DNA from: Melanopsichium pennsylvanicum
Taxonomy: Eukaryota; Basidiomycota; Ustilaginomycetes; Ustilaginales
DNA: 64,000 nucleotides
Assembly: GCA_900208305.1 (NCBI GenBank)
Contig: OAPG01000003.1
Coordinates: 1-64,000 of the forward strand
Reading direction: 5' to 3'
How positions within the stretch are numbered: the first letter of the stretch is position 1; each line of letters opens with the position of its first letter. The position numbers and the translations under genes are program-made. The notes below the pieces were generated by a model. It saw nothing but the letters and a program-made list of their open reading frames with translations. It ran no database searches and was not told the origin of the DNA. Below are positions 29,200 to 39,844 of the stretch, one piece after another.

Positions 29200-30481
29200 A
29201 TGACCTCCATCCTTCTTCTTGCAGTCTCTGTAGCCGCATCCCAGTTCGGCGCTGCTGATGTAGCGGCCGACGTTGCTAGCACCAAGACGATCATAGCCAT
29301 GGCAGCCTCTAGTACACCCATTGGAATCCTCAAGTACGAGCCCAGTAAGGGCGGCAACTACTTTGTAGGAGGTCTCTACGCGGTTTGCTGCGTCCTCATT
29401 TTGTACTATGTCTCGCGATGGAAGGACTGCTGGGCCTTGTGTTTGCCTGTCGGATGCTTCTGCTCGGCTGTTGTTTATTCTGTTCGCTCCTCGATCGACT
29501 CCTACAAGGTCAGCCTGAGCTTGTACATTGTGCAAAGCCTGTTTGCTGTCATCTCACCTGCTGCATTCCTCGCGTTCAATTATCTCTTGTATGGACGCAC
29601 GATCTTGACGGTAGATAAGGATTTTGGTAGCTCAAATATCGAAATGCAGGCGCTGGAAAGCCAGCCGTTGACATCGGCTCAAAAGATCACGATGCTCCAC
29701 AAGGCAGGTGGACCCAAGAAAGAAAAGTCACGCTTCTCGTTGATCCCTCCGCGCATCTTAGGCCGCGTGTTGGTTTAAAGCGACGTGGCGACATTCTTTA
29801 CTCGACGTGCGGCTGGAGGAAGCCAGGCTAGCGGCGGAACAGATAACTCGGAAATGGTCAACATTGGCGACAAGATGCTCATGGATGGAGTCATTCTTCA
29901 AGGCGTATCTTACATCTATTTCAAGCTGCTTTTGACATACGCAACAATTCTGGTAATCCGAGAGCGGTCTCGTGATGGATCAAATCAGATTCAGGCAAAC
30001 ACGATCATGGGTCTTGAAAAGCCGGTGTTTGCTTTGGTGGCTGGACTGTACTTTTTGTCCATTTTTATAATTGTGAGTATCGACTCATTAAATGCCCTAC
30101 CAACAAAGCTGCATTCTTGTTGATCTTTGTCTCTTTCTTGTTATGTCGCGATTCCAGGTGCGATCGGTGTTTCGAATGACTGTATTCTCTCAGGGGTACA
30201 GCGGCTACTTAGTCTCCCACAAAAGTAAGTACTGTATACAGTCATCGTCGGTGTGCGTGCGACCCTTCTGACTGAGTAGCTCACTAACCTGGATTTTATC
30301 CTCGTTTGTTCGTCGTGTTCGTATGGGAATATGTATAGTCTATCTCTTCTCGCTCGATGCAGCACCTTTGCTGGTTGCTGTGGGTGTGTGGGTGGTCATG
30401 TGGCCGTCCGGTCTTCTTGAAAGAATCTTCGAGAGTCGGTTCTCGGACCGAACCTATTCGCTTTCCAAGACACACCCGTAG
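29200..30481 (+). pseudogene. RTA1-like lipid-translocating exporter family protein with in-frame stop
   Basis: Three exons, 29200-30072, 30158-30224 and 30339-30481, with introns GTGAGT...CAG and GTAAGT...TAG that keep one frame. Together they cover the whole RTA1 fold of seven membrane segments: YEPSKGGNYFVGGLY, LYIVQSLFAVISPAAFLAF, YGRTI, PPRILGRV, SDVATFF, AAGG, then FRMTVFSQGYSGYL and AAPLLVAVGVWVVMWP. A single TAA at 29776-29778 falls between RILGRVLV and SDVATFF, in the middle of the domain, with the frame unchanged on both sides. Without it the protein would be about 360 residues. RTA1 proteins are linked to 7-aminocholesterol resistance and sphingoid base export. Most likely a young pseudogene; a sequencing error or read-through is possible. 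Confidence 0.75.
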
Positions 30482-30878
30482 ATATGGCGGTCTCACCGTC
30501 AGGACCACCAGATGGCTCGTCAAGGCTAGGCTCCTCGTGAACCTTTTCTCTCGCCCTGTCACTTCGAAGCGGACAAAGTCAAACGGTTGCAATGATACCA
30601 ATTTGGGATTGATGTTAACAAGGAGCTATGTTTATCCATCCGAGCGTAGCTTCTTGAGTGTGTGAGGCATCGCCATTGAATTAGAACCAGTCCGCCGAAC
30701 CCATACTGTAGCGGTTGCGGATCTAATAACGACCGCTGAGTTTTATGGTTGGAATGCAGATGTATGAAATTCGAAAGACCTAATGATACAAATGGCGGGT
30801 TACCATTACGATGCGAGGCGATGAAAGCAGTGTGTTGCTTATAGCGTTGTTCTGTGAGAATGAAGTGGAGCGATCCGA
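30482..30878. other. Intergenic between convergent genes
   Basis: About 400 bp between the RTA1-like 3' end and the TMA16 stop. Nothing recognised. Confidence 0.5.
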
Positions 30879-31764
30879 TTAGCCCATTTGTGCGAATTCG
30901 CCGACACGCTGAAAGTTGGACTTGTCTTCAGAGTCATGATTCTCGGTGGTGTCCATCTTGGCCTCCGTTGCAGGAGCGGTCAACTCGTGTTGTTGCTTGA
31001 GATCAAGCTGAAGAAGCTTGTGGTTGCCAGGATGCATGAGCTTGCATTCATCACTGAGAGTAATATAGGCGAGGAGAAGCATACCTTGTGTCAGTAAAGG
31101 GCTGTTCGAATGACATTACGATCTTGAAAGAGAGCAACGGATCTGCGTTGCCGTTACAAAGAACAGGAAGTTGACACTTACTGGTTCTTGCCGCTAATTC
31201 GAACCATGCGGAAGAGGGGGAGTGCCTGAGGATCGCCTTGCCAGTCTCTGATCAACTTTACGTTTATGGTGCTTGTAAGGTCAGGGAGCTCGAAGCCTTC
31301 GTCATACTCCTGCAACTCCTTTGCGATGATCTGCTTGAGCTCGAGCTCGCGATTATGAGGCGGTCTGCCTGGTCTGCGCTCTGACTTGAGCTGTTCTAGC
31401 TCGTCATCGTGGCGTGTGAGAAAGTTTTCTGAGATGAAAGCGTGTACAGATTGGAGATCTGGCAAAGCATCGACGTCATCGGGAAGCATGAGGATCAAGG
31501 TGGAAAGACGGTCTACCTTTGCATTGGAGAAGCGATGACGAACAGATTTTGCCTGAGTGAGTTTGTCCCTACGATGTGCTACTCTCGCTAGTTGTGTAGC
31601 CCTCCTGGAGTAAGGATGAGTGGGGCCTGACTTTTTCTTGATGGAACGTTCTGAGATCTGTGGTTCGAGTCGATAAGATGAAACTGTCACGGTTCATTGG
31701 CTGCGGAAGTATGAGATGGTACATTATTGTGAGCAGCTCGTAAACATACCTTTTTTCCTCCCAT
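30879..31764 (-). CDS. TMA16: Translation machinery-associated protein 16 (ribosome biogenesis)
   Basis: Three exons on the - strand: a 15-nt first exon (31764-31750, MGGKK), exon 2 (31657-31182) and exon 3 (31053-30879). The introns begin GTATGT and GTAAGT and end CAG, giving 221 residues. Features match TMA16: basic start then HPYSRRATQLARV, the RHDDELEQLKSERRPGRPP motif, EYDEGFELPDL, and LIRDWQGDPQALPLFRMVRIS. In yeast Tma16 binds pre-60S ribosomal particles. The acidic C-terminal tail encoded by exon 3 is longer than in yeast. The first exon is inferred, because only the splice into ISERSIKKKSG keeps frame and family-like N-terminus. Confidence 0.85.
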
Positions 31765-33579
31765 CTTGTCGAGAATGATTTGAGCTGAATGGATGGAGTC
31801 GGTGTCAACAGAAGGATGTGTTGGTGACACAGATTGGCCGTGTCGCTGCAATGTCAAAATGACCCTCTTTGACACTCCACCTGCTCGAGGAGAAAAAAAA
31901 AATGGGGTCGAGAGGAAATTTCGAAATGCAGGGCGGCAGGGATATCAGCCGACTCCCGAAGAAGAAGTTTGATTTGATCGGGACATCGGTCTGGCTACAG
32001 CGCCGATTGGTTCCTGCTCAAATGGAACCAAGTTTGGTTGGCAAACGCCTCAAATCCCAGCTGTTCCAGTCTCCTTTATCGGCGTGTATTTTATTAATAA
32101 CAAAATGAACGAGGCTGTCGGCGTTCAAACATGGACCGATGTACATGATGCTTTAGGTACTGAGCTATATGCTGGATGAGAGTTGAAAGTCGCTCAAGGG
32201 GGTGTTTGTGCAGATGATGCACAAGAAACGACAGCGTGGCTCTACAGCTCGGGGTTGCAGCATTGAGCAGCTGCAAGACGATCATCATGGCCTTGTGGGG
32301 GCGCGCCTAAGTTACACAGTGCAGTAAATTTAATTAATTCACAATACAGAAAAATATTAATTAAATTACAGCAAATCTGACTTTGGTGAGTGTGAGAATT
32401 GTGTGTCTGCTGGCGTAGTGGAAAAATCGGCGTTCAGAGCGTTTCTGAAATTAGAATTGTTCAGTGTAAAGTCGCACAGCCTCAAAATTCATCGCAAAGA
32501 GTAGGAGGCGGAGTTTGAGCTGTAACTCACTGCTCTGTGCAGTCCAAATTACCCCTAGACTGTACGGTATTAGCTTTGTGTTTCACAACCAAGTCGCACA
32601 GAACGGGGGGTCGAACGGGCAACATTCACGATTGCCTTCGCAGCTCATGCAACACCGATGGTGGGTGTATCGAATTGACTCTCTGTATGAGTCAATCTTC
32701 GCCCACTCGAATGCATCGCATTTGTTGGCTGGTAACCAACCCGACGGTTCGTATCAGTCCATTGCTGATTCAAGTGGCCGTTTAGATTTTGCAACATTCT
32801 TGTGCTGCGGTAGATCCGTCTCGAGGCAGTTTCTTGAGCGTTGGATCTCAGTCAAAAATGCGTCTCTCTTTTCTTGCTGCACCCCTAAATCATCAGAGAC
32901 TGCAACACAAGAATTTGCTAAACATAGAGGTGATTGCCCGATCCGAGAATTTCTTCCGTTTATCATCATGCATTTCAGCTGCACCCTTCTTGACCTCGCG
33001 CGACATCGACGAACAAAAAGCTTGGCTCTCTTGGCTTTCTCCTACGTTGGCTTTCCTATCATGTCCGTCTTGAGCAAGTACTGGTTCTTTCCCTGAGAAT
33101 GCTTGTTCATGAAAAAAAAATCAAAATCAAAATCAAAAAAATCGTCTGTTTAACACCTTTCCTCCGTGGTGGACTCGGACACACGCAGTCACACCACTCA
33201 ATGATTTTGTTCTCTGTGGCTGTTGGTCACTGTGGCTGTTGGTCACTGTGGCTGCCACCCCTGAAGAATCTGATGCACACCGCTCGCACCGAATCTTGGA
33301 CATGTCAATCTCGAGCTCGCTATTTCCTCGTTCTTTGACTCGGCTGTCTATAGATGTGGTGTGTGTGTGGAAGTGTGTAGAGGTGTATGAGTGTTCTGTG
33401 CTTGTGTCTTTGATCGCATACCCTACCATCCCTCCTCCTCCTCCTCCTCCTCGCCATCAACATCCGTCCTCTTCACTCTCAACCCCCGGAAAGCTTCATT
33501 ACCACCTTGTTCGGACCATCCCTCCATTGCTGCTCCATCACGTTCCCTTCACGAATTAGCATAGACAATTCCGACGACC
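31765..33579. other. Intergenic, about 1.8 kb, chitin deacetylase promoter side
   Basis: An open frame at 32515-33096 has no ATG at its start and no domain, so it is not called. Near 32300-32385 the DNA is very AT-rich. Bases 33215-33255 hold about 2.5 copies of TGTGGCTGTTGGTCAC, and 33431-33452 a CTC microsatellite. The last 150 bp are pyrimidine-rich, as in strongly expressed fungal promoters and leaders. Confidence 0.5.
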
Positions 33580-35022
33580 ATGGTCAAGCTTTCTATCGCT
33601 GCTGTACCCCTCGCACTCGCAGCCATGGCCGCTGCTAAGCCCGACTTTGAGAAGCGTCAAGCTTCCGCTTCCAGGTCTGGCTCGGCCACTCGCGCTTCGT
33701 CTGGTTCCGCCACCTCCGCAGCTGGCTCCACTTCCACCTTCACCGGAACGCTCCCCGCTTCCGTCTCATCCATTCTCGCCGGTGTCTCTTCTGGATATGG
33801 TGACACCACTTCCACCCAGGCCCTCTTCACCACCTATGCTGCGGGTGCCAAGAACCCTCAGGTCACTGCTGCTCCCGGTTTGCCCAACCTCAACTCGATC
33901 CTCGCTTCCAACTTCCCCGCTCTGGATGTGACCCCACCTACCGACTCATCCCAGGTCCAGAAGTGGATCTCCGAAATTGACTGGTCCAACGTACCAAACG
34001 TTACCGCTACTCTCGACTCCGCTTCCTGCAGTGGTAACCCCACTAACCTCGCACAAGCTGGTTCCAGCGGAAATTGCTGGTGGACTTGCGGTCAGTGCAC
34101 CCGTTCCACCGACATCACCACTTGCCCCGACACCAACACTTGGGGTCTCTCTTACGATGATGGGCCCTCTCCTTACACCCCTACTTTGCTCAAGTACCTC
34201 AGCGACAATGACCTCAAGTCTACCTTCTTTGTCGTTGGCTCGCGTGTCATTTCACGTCCTCAGATGCTCCAAACCCAGTTCGAGCAAGGTCACCAGATCT
34301 CGGTTCACACCTGGTCTCACCCTCCTCTTACCACTCTTACCAACGAGCAGATTGTTGCTGAGCTCGGTTGGTCCAAGGAGGTCATTCGCTCCGTCATTGG
34401 TGTCACTCCAAACACCATGCGTCCTCCTTATGGGGACATTGATGACCGTGTGCGTGCCATTGCGCTTCAGATGGGTCTTACTCCTATCATCTGGACTACT
34501 CCTCCCGGCGGCGAGTCTTACGACACCAATGACTGGCGTATCGCCGCTGGTGTTGTCTCGCCTGCTCAGGTCGTCTACACCTTTGAGCAGATCATCAGCA
34601 ACGCCTCTTCTCTATCCACCGGTTACATTGTTCTCGCCCACGACCTTTACCAGCAGGCTGTCGACATTGCTGTCAACATTGTTCTTCCTGCTGCTGCACG
34701 GATGAGCCCTAAGCAGAATCTCATGCCCATCGTCCAATGCCTGCAGAAGCCTGCTTCCGACGCCTACGTCGAAACTTATGCTAATAGCTCTGGTTCGCTT
34801 CCCAACGAGACCGGTTCAACTGGCACTCACTCTATCACCTCGACCAAGGCTGCTGCTGGCTCTCTTGCTTCCGCCACCGGTGCCAACGCCAGTTCCAGCG
34901 GCTCTAGCTCCAGCTCTGGCTCTGGCTCCAAGTCGGGAGCTTCCATGGCTTCCATCCCATTGTTCGTGCTCCCCACCATGATGCTCGGTGCCGTGATGCT
35001 CTTCTTTGGCCTTCTTGTCTAA
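33580..35022 (+). CDS. Chitin deacetylase, CE4 family, secreted and GPI-anchored
   Basis: 480 residues in one exon. Signal peptide at residues 1-19, then FEKR, a likely Kex2 site, and a Ser/Thr-rich stretch. The NodB (CE4) domain spans about 180-400. It has the TSYDDGP-type metal and catalytic motif LSYDDGPSPYT (D194 and D195 near 191-195), the metal-binding HTWSHPPL (H243, H247), and RPPYGDIDDR at 281-290. The C-terminus is Ser/Gly-rich and ends in a hydrophobic segment after GASM, the pattern of a GPI-anchor signal. It removes acetyl groups from chitin to make chitosan at the plasma membrane or wall, important for wall integrity and for hiding chitin from plant receptors in pathogens (established for the family). 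Two potential N-glycosylation sites lie near 423-432. Confidence 0.94.
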   Translation: MVKLSIAAVPLALAAMAAAKPDFEKRQASASRSGSATRASSGSATSAAGSTSTFTGTLPASVSSILAGVSSGYGDTTSTQALFTTYAAGAKNPQVTAAPGLPNLNSILASNFPALDVTPPTDSSQVQKWISEIDWSNVPNVTATLDSASCSGNPTNLAQAGSSGNCWWTCGQCTRSTDITTCPDTNTWGLSYDDGPSPYTPTLLKYLSDNDLKSTFFVVGSRVISRPQMLQTQFEQGHQISVHTWSHPPLTTLTNEQIVAELGWSKEVIRSVIGVTPNTMRPPYGDIDDRVRAIALQMGLTPIIWTTPPGGESYDTNDWRIAAGVVSPAQVVYTFEQIISNASSLSTGYIVLAHDLYQQAVDIAVNIVLPAAARMSPKQNLMPIVQCLQKPASDAYVETYANSSGSLPNETGSTGTHSITSTKAAAGSLASATGANASSSGSSSSSGSGSKSGASMASIPLFVLPTMMLGAVMLFFGLLV

Positions 35023-35345
35023 AGTGAGCTGGATGCACATCAACCCGTCGTCTATTAACTTTTCGATGAGCTTTCTAAAGGACATTCATTACCTTTCGTG
35101 TCAGATTTTTCGCTTCTTTTACTTTTACGCACTTTTTTAAATGCTGCAAATGTGCCTACGTTCTGGGTTGCGCATTTTCACTCCTATTGACAGACGCTTC
35201 CTTGGCAGGACCTTGTCGATGTTTGTCCAATTCTTGGAATGATATTTTTCTACTAATTATGCCGTGTACAATGTTCGATGCTCATCTGCACTTTCATCGA
35301 GTTTGATTGAAGAAAAACCCGTACGCTGATTGCAAGAGTCGGTCG
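35023..35345. other. Intergenic between convergent genes
   Basis: About 320 bp, T-rich after the chitin deacetylase stop, likely holding both 3' ends. Confidence 0.5.
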
Positions 35346-36155
35346 CTACGAAAACACCTGAAATTCTGCAAGATCATGGTCGGGCAAATGCTCAGAACAC
35401 CACACTCTTCTGAGACGAAGGTTGGCATGAATTTTGACATATGAGATGCTGTGAAAGCTCGCAAACCTTTCTTGCTTCGAAAGCGCCTCGACGTCAGTGC
35501 TTTTGGCTATAGAGGTGTCGGAGAGATGTCTTGCGATTTGGCTGAGCGGGAGTGTCAGAACCTGCCATTCAGTGAGTGACGTTTCTTCATGCTTAGGTCC
35601 GGCTGCGATCGTGAGAGGAAGATGCAGTGTTGGTAGAAGCTTTTCGTTGCTTTTCGTGCTATGCTTTGCTTTAGTAGGTTGTAGATGGAGCTTGGGCTCG
35701 GACTGAAAGCTACTGGCGCGGATCACACCAGCTCTGCCTTTCATATCCTTGATGCCGATTTCGAAGAGAAAAGGCCGGAAACGTCCGATGGAACGAAATT
35801 GGAATGTGATATAAGCATGTTTGATTCCAAGCTCCAATTCAGTGTCCGGCGGGGAGCGTATAAAAGTTTTGCGAATTGACGGTGACTGAATGTGCAATAC
35901 TGTGTCCGAGCTCGATCCTTTAGACGCCTGTTCCATTCGCAACTTGAAAGCTGCATTTGCAGTACCAGGGTCAGTTGGAGCTGTCACGTTGGTGGTATCG
36001 ACCAACAGACGTATACCCGAATCTTCTTCTAGCTCCGGGTCTTGATGCAACGCCCAAAGCCCAAAGGGCTCCGAGGAGGTGGATGAGAAGAGGCTCAACG
36101 CACCGGGTTGGACCACATGACCGAACAAGCTAAGAGGCTCATTTTCATCAGACAT
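35346..36155 (-). CDS. CFAP20-domain protein (DUF667 family)
   Basis: 269 residues, single exon. The whole protein follows the CFAP20/BUG22 pattern: VVQPGALSLFSSTSSEPFGLW near residues 14-34, ELELGIKHAYITFQF near 105, a strand-rich middle ending RASSFQS, and the diagnostic C-terminal KIHANLRLRRVWCSEHLPD near 240-260 (HANCRIRRVYFSDRL in animals). In ciliated organisms CFAP20 is an axonemal doublet microtubule inner protein. A nuclear role with RNA polymerase II and RNA processing is also reported. Insertions near 45-75 and 160-190 make it longer than the roughly 190 residues of the animal protein. It is divergently transcribed from the Dap1-like gene with 332 bp between starts. Cilia are not expected in this fungus, so a nuclear or microtubule role is more likely (inference). 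Confidence 0.8.
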   Translation of the reverse strand: MSDENEPLSLFGHVVQPGALSLFSSTSSEPFGLWALHQDPELEEDSGIRLLVDTTNVTAPTDPGTANAAFKLRMEQASKGSSSDTVLHIQSPSIRKTFIRSPPDTELELGIKHAYITFQFRSIGRFRPFLFEIGIKDMKGRAGVIRASSFQSEPKLHLQPTKAKHSTKSNEKLLPTLHLPLTIAAGPKHEETSLTEWQVLTLPLSQIARHLSDTSIAKSTDVEALSKQERFASFHSISYVKIHANLRLRRVWCSEHLPDHDLAEFQVFS

Positions 36156-36487
36156 GCGCCTTGACTACGCTAAAGACGATAGTGCAGATCAACTTGATGG
36201 ATAGCAGAAGCGGATTATTATGGTGTTGTATATAGCGAAAACGGAAAATGCGGCAAACGGTCAGAGCGGCAGGAATGGAGAGCGAGATTACGGCAACGGC
36301 TGCGAAAGGAGAACTCTTTCGGCTCTCGGCTTGTGGTGGTGAACCCTACGTCGTTCCTGTCAACCTCAGCTCAATCATCCCACACTTGCTGTCCTGTTTA
36401 TTCACTCATGCATACCGTCTCCTTCATCACCTTCTAAATCTTCAAGCGCACATCTTAAGACGGCGATACTAGATCTCAAAATTCACC
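36156..36487. promoter_or_regulatory. Bidirectional promoter region, CFAP20-like / Dap1-like
   Basis: 332 bp between two divergent start codons; must drive both genes. The side near 36390-36470 is pyrimidine-rich. No specific factor site recognised. Confidence 0.5.
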
Positions 36488-37198
36488 ATGGACCAGCTCA
36501 AACACCGACTGTTGGGATCGTCCCCACCAAATTGGCTGTACACAACCTTTCAAACTTTTGCACAGTCGATCTACACCAACCCGCTCAACCTGGTCCTCTT
36601 CCTCGCAGTACTCTACGTTCTCATCCCACTCATTCGACCAAGTTCTCCCAATTCTTCTCGCTGGACACCTACTGTAGCCGAAGCGCGTTCTCACCTCGTT
36701 GCTCCTTCTGATCGATATACCTACTTGCCGCCTAAACACCCTGACACAATAGAGTGGACAAAGTACACCCCTCGCACGCTGGCCGTCTACGATGGCACTG
36801 GCACAGGAAACCAAGCAGGAGACCAAGAAGGATCGCGTATCCTGCTCTCGATCGACCGAAAGGTATTTGATGTGACAAAGGGCAAGAACTTCTATGGACC
36901 CGGTGGTCCGTACGGCAATTTTGCCGGGAGGGATGCCAGTAGGGGTATGGCTAAGCAGAGTTTTGATCTCGACATGCTCACGCCGCTAGATCGGCCCATT
37001 GATAAGCTTGAAGATTTGACGCCGAGCGAAGTGTAAGTGCAGGTTACCAGAGAGAAAAGAGAGCCAAAATAGGCGTGCCACAAGACTGATTCTATCCCCC
37101 TTTGCTCCAATCGACACAGGAAAAACATGAAGGAATGGGAAGCTCACTTCACAGGAAAGTACGGCATTGTCGGTGAGCTAGTCGACGAAGAAGCATAG
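36488..37198 (+). CDS. Dap1/PGRMC-like haem-binding membrane protein (cytochrome b5-like fold)
   Basis: Two exons, 36488-37032 and 37120-37198, with a GTAAGT...CAG intron of 87 nt restoring SEV-KNMKEWEAHF; 207 residues. One membrane segment lies at about residues 34-49 (NLVLFLAVLYVLIPLI). The cytochrome b5-like domain spans about 93-200, with the family motif FYGPGGPYGNFAGRDASRG at 135-153 and the tyrosines that bind haem in this group rather than the two histidines of true b5. Dap1 and PGRMC1 bind and stabilise P450 enzymes such as Erg11/CYP51 in sterol synthesis at the ER (known for the family). The C-terminus ends VGELVDEEA. Confidence 0.92.
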
Positions 37199-37354
37199 AA
37201 TTTCTCGAAGCGTTTCGTGCTCTTTCTTTCGTACTAGATCATCATTTGATGTTTCAACCGACTGCAATCCGAATGTTTCTGATTAAAATGCTATGCGAGT
37301 ACATATACAGATAAACACCTTTTGTGGTGCTTCACGAGCAGAGAAAGCAGGCAA

Positions 37355-39454
37355 TCATCTCGATCCGGTGCCCCAAAATCGATCGCCTATCGACCCGCAA
37401 CCAGGGGTGATGGCAAACACCACTCGACTCCCCTTTGCCGATACGCTTGGCTGTCTTTGAGCGTGCAACTCCGACCCATGTCTCGATTCGTTATTCGCTG
37501 CGAACCTTCCTTCGATGCTAAGCAACGGCGGCGAAGCTAGCAGATGCAGATCGTCCCTCCTGTTGAAGCCTGGGGAGAGATCGTCCTCATCCACAGGCGC
37601 ATTGTCCACATAACCACGTCTCTGGTCGTTGTCTTCATGTCTGGCCGCTGAACGGTTGCTCGAAATTTGCCAGGGGATCCGCAACTTCTGCAGTCCTGCG
37701 TCTACACCAGCGACAACGATGCTTACACGAGGAAAGGCGCGATTCAACGCGTGGATACCGCCTTGCGAACTAGCCAAGAGGGTAAGGAAAATGATCTGAT
37801 CTTGGGGCACAGAATGGTCGAGCAACACGCGAATCGCCATGAACGCTGCAGCACCTGTGCCGATCTGCGCGTCGAGCAAAAAGACCCACGACTTTTCGGC
37901 GGTTTCTCGTCGACGAATAAAGGATGGTAGCGAAACATCGTAGAGATGAGGCTCGCCGTCTTCTTCGTTGGACTGGATCAACAGGCTTCCAAGAGACATG
38001 GCGGGGAACGCTCGTCGCAAAGAGGGTTCCAAGACAGCTCCGGAGCGAAGAATGGAGACAGAGCAGAGGGATGATATGTTGAGCTCATGACCGATGTGTT
38101 TGTGGCCGCCGTGAATGGTGATTTCTTTTTCGCGATAGGGGAGAAGGGTGGTGGCTAGCTCGACGACGAGGGTTCCGACTCGTTTGCAAGCAAAGGTAAA
38201 TTCGGAGGTGGGTGTGGAACGGTCGTGGAGGATGGTGAGCAGTGCTTGGAGTTGAGGTGTTTGGGCGAGCATAATGACGTTCGGCGGAAGCCCAGCATCA
38301 TCGGCCGCGCAAGTGCTTGAGGCGCCGCGAACCAGATGGGATGCTGATGTGTCAAACGATTCGTTGCGGTTGAGTGACGGCTTGATTTGTAAAAGACTCA
38401 TTCGCCGCTCATGCTGAGATCCGAGACCCTCGTAGGGACTCATGGAAGCTATTGTGTTATTGTCCTGTGGTGGGAGTTGGGTTGCAGGAGTCTTGTAAAA
38501 TTCGGCTCTGAGCTTCCTCGATCTGTTCCTTAGCTGCTTCTCCATATGCTGGCTGATGACCTCGATAGCCACCTCGTTGTGCGATCCAGGGACGATCATA
38601 TCCGCATGCCTCGCTGTCGTCGAAACAAACGTATCGAAGGCTGGCTTGACAAACCTCAGATACTGATCCAGCACCGAATTGACGCTTCTTCCCCTTTCCA
38701 CGATATCCCTCTTGATCCTTCTCGCCAACATCAGATCCGAATCTGCCTGAACGTACACCTTCAAATCCAACAAGTCCCTGATGTCTGGATCATGCAATAC
38801 AAAGATTCCTTCCACAATCAACACCGCAGGACCATACAAGTAGTTTGTCTCGGACGTCCTTTGGTGTTGGACAAAGCTGTACACTGGAATCTCTACTGCT
38901 TTGCTTTGACGTAGGTCCTTGATGCACTTTTTGAGAATATCGTAGTCGAATGCGTCAGGATGGTCGAAATCGTACTGTTCTTGGAATGCCATTTTTGACT
39001 GCTCCGGGGTCAAGGATTTGTAGTATGCATCCTGGCTGACGATAGCCACCCAAGGAACGTTTGGAAGCTTCTTGAGGATTTCTCTAGCCACCGAAGTTTT
39101 ACCAGAAGCAGATCCACCGGCAATACCAACCACGTAGGCTGAGACAGGTTCGCCGATGGAGTTGTACCATGGCGCGCGACCTGCGTCGGTGAGGACGATG
39201 GTTTTGGATCTAGTTGCAGAGATTGCACCGGCTCCCCCCAAAGACTTGCTTGCGAAAGGTGCAGACTGAAGCGATGCAGTTGAGGAAGCCATTGATGGGC
39301 CATGTGTGGTATCCACACCAACGACAGCTGCTGCTGCTGCAGCCGCAAGGACGCCGTGGGGTGATGATTCGTCTGGCTTTTCTGATGATGCGACCGGCTG
39401 AAGGATAGGCGTACCGTTGCCCGAAGCCCGTTGTACTATCTTGCCCGCCTGCAT
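37355..39454 (-). CDS. URK1: Uridine kinase with C-terminal UPRTase-like domain
   Basis: 699 residues, single exon, ATG at 39454. A low-complexity N-terminus of about 100 residues precedes the kinase. Walker A is GGSASGKT at 113-120, followed by SQDAYYKSL, FDHPDAFD and ARRIKRDIVERGR, all typical of uridine/cytidine kinase. After a linker (about 325-390) comes a uracil phosphoribosyltransferase-like domain (NVIMLAQTPQLQALLTILHDRST to VVAGVDAGL). Its phosphate-binding loop, LLASSQGGIHAL, differs from active enzymes, as in other fungal and animal Urk1 proteins where this half is thought inactive or regulatory. The kinase makes UMP and CMP in pyrimidine salvage. A disordered tail of about 100 residues follows. 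It is divergent to the rhodanese-methyltransferase gene. Confidence 0.93.
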   Translation of the reverse strand: MQAGKIVQRASGNGTPILQPVASSEKPDESSPHGVLAAAAAAAVVGVDTTHGPSMASSTASLQSAPFASKSLGGAGAISATRSKTIVLTDAGRAPWYNSIGEPVSAYVVGIAGGSASGKTSVAREILKKLPNVPWVAIVSQDAYYKSLTPEQSKMAFQEQYDFDHPDAFDYDILKKCIKDLRQSKAVEIPVYSFVQHQRTSETNYLYGPAVLIVEGIFVLHDPDIRDLLDLKVYVQADSDLMLARRIKRDIVERGRSVNSVLDQYLRFVKPAFDTFVSTTARHADMIVPGSHNEVAIEVISQHMEKQLRNRSRKLRAEFYKTPATQLPPQDNNTIASMSPYEGLGSQHERRMSLLQIKPSLNRNESFDTSASHLVRGASSTCAADDAGLPPNVIMLAQTPQLQALLTILHDRSTPTSEFTFACKRVGTLVVELATTLLPYREKEITIHGGHKHIGHELNISSLCSVSILRSGAVLEPSLRRAFPAMSLGSLLIQSNEEDGEPHLYDVSLPSFIRRRETAEKSWVFLLDAQIGTGAAAFMAIRVLLDHSVPQDQIIFLTLLASSQGGIHALNRAFPRVSIVVAGVDAGLQKLRIPWQISSNRSAARHEDNDQRRGYVDNAPVDEDDLSPGFNRRDDLHLLASPPLLSIEGRFAANNESRHGSELHAQRQPSVSAKGSRVVFAITPGCGSIGDRFWGTGSR

Positions 39455-39844
39455 TGCTGCGATGCTGGTGGCAATGAAAGGGGGAGTAGAGGAAAGTCAG
39501 ACGTTATATTTTGTGGCAGCATAAGAAACAAGTCTTTGTACGCCCGTGCGTTGCAGGAAGGCGAAACAAATCGCTTCAAACGCAGACAAACAGAGAGACC
39601 CAATAAGCAGCCGAAAACGACGCGCACCCAAAGCCAAGAAACACTGCAAAACTGCTGTCTGTATTGATGAATTTTCTTGTGGTTCCAGACCGAAGCTCTT
39701 CAGGGTTCTAATAATCACAGTGATTGCAGAGTGCAGTACTTTACTTTACTATCATCGTCTCCTCCACTCCGGCTGCCAACGAATCGTGGACGGTCGAGGT
39801 TGCTGATCAAGCATGTCTCATTGTTGTCTTACGATGCAAACCTC
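39455..39844. promoter_or_regulatory. Bidirectional promoter region, URK1 / rhodanese-methyltransferase
   Basis: 390 bp between divergent starts. The downstream frame is open back to 39677 without an ATG before 39845. No motif recognised. Confidence 0.45.

Noticed and set aside
32515..33096. 193-codon open frame upstream of chitin deacetylase
   Set aside because: Lacks an ATG at its start, has no domain or signal peptide, and lies in promoter-like DNA.
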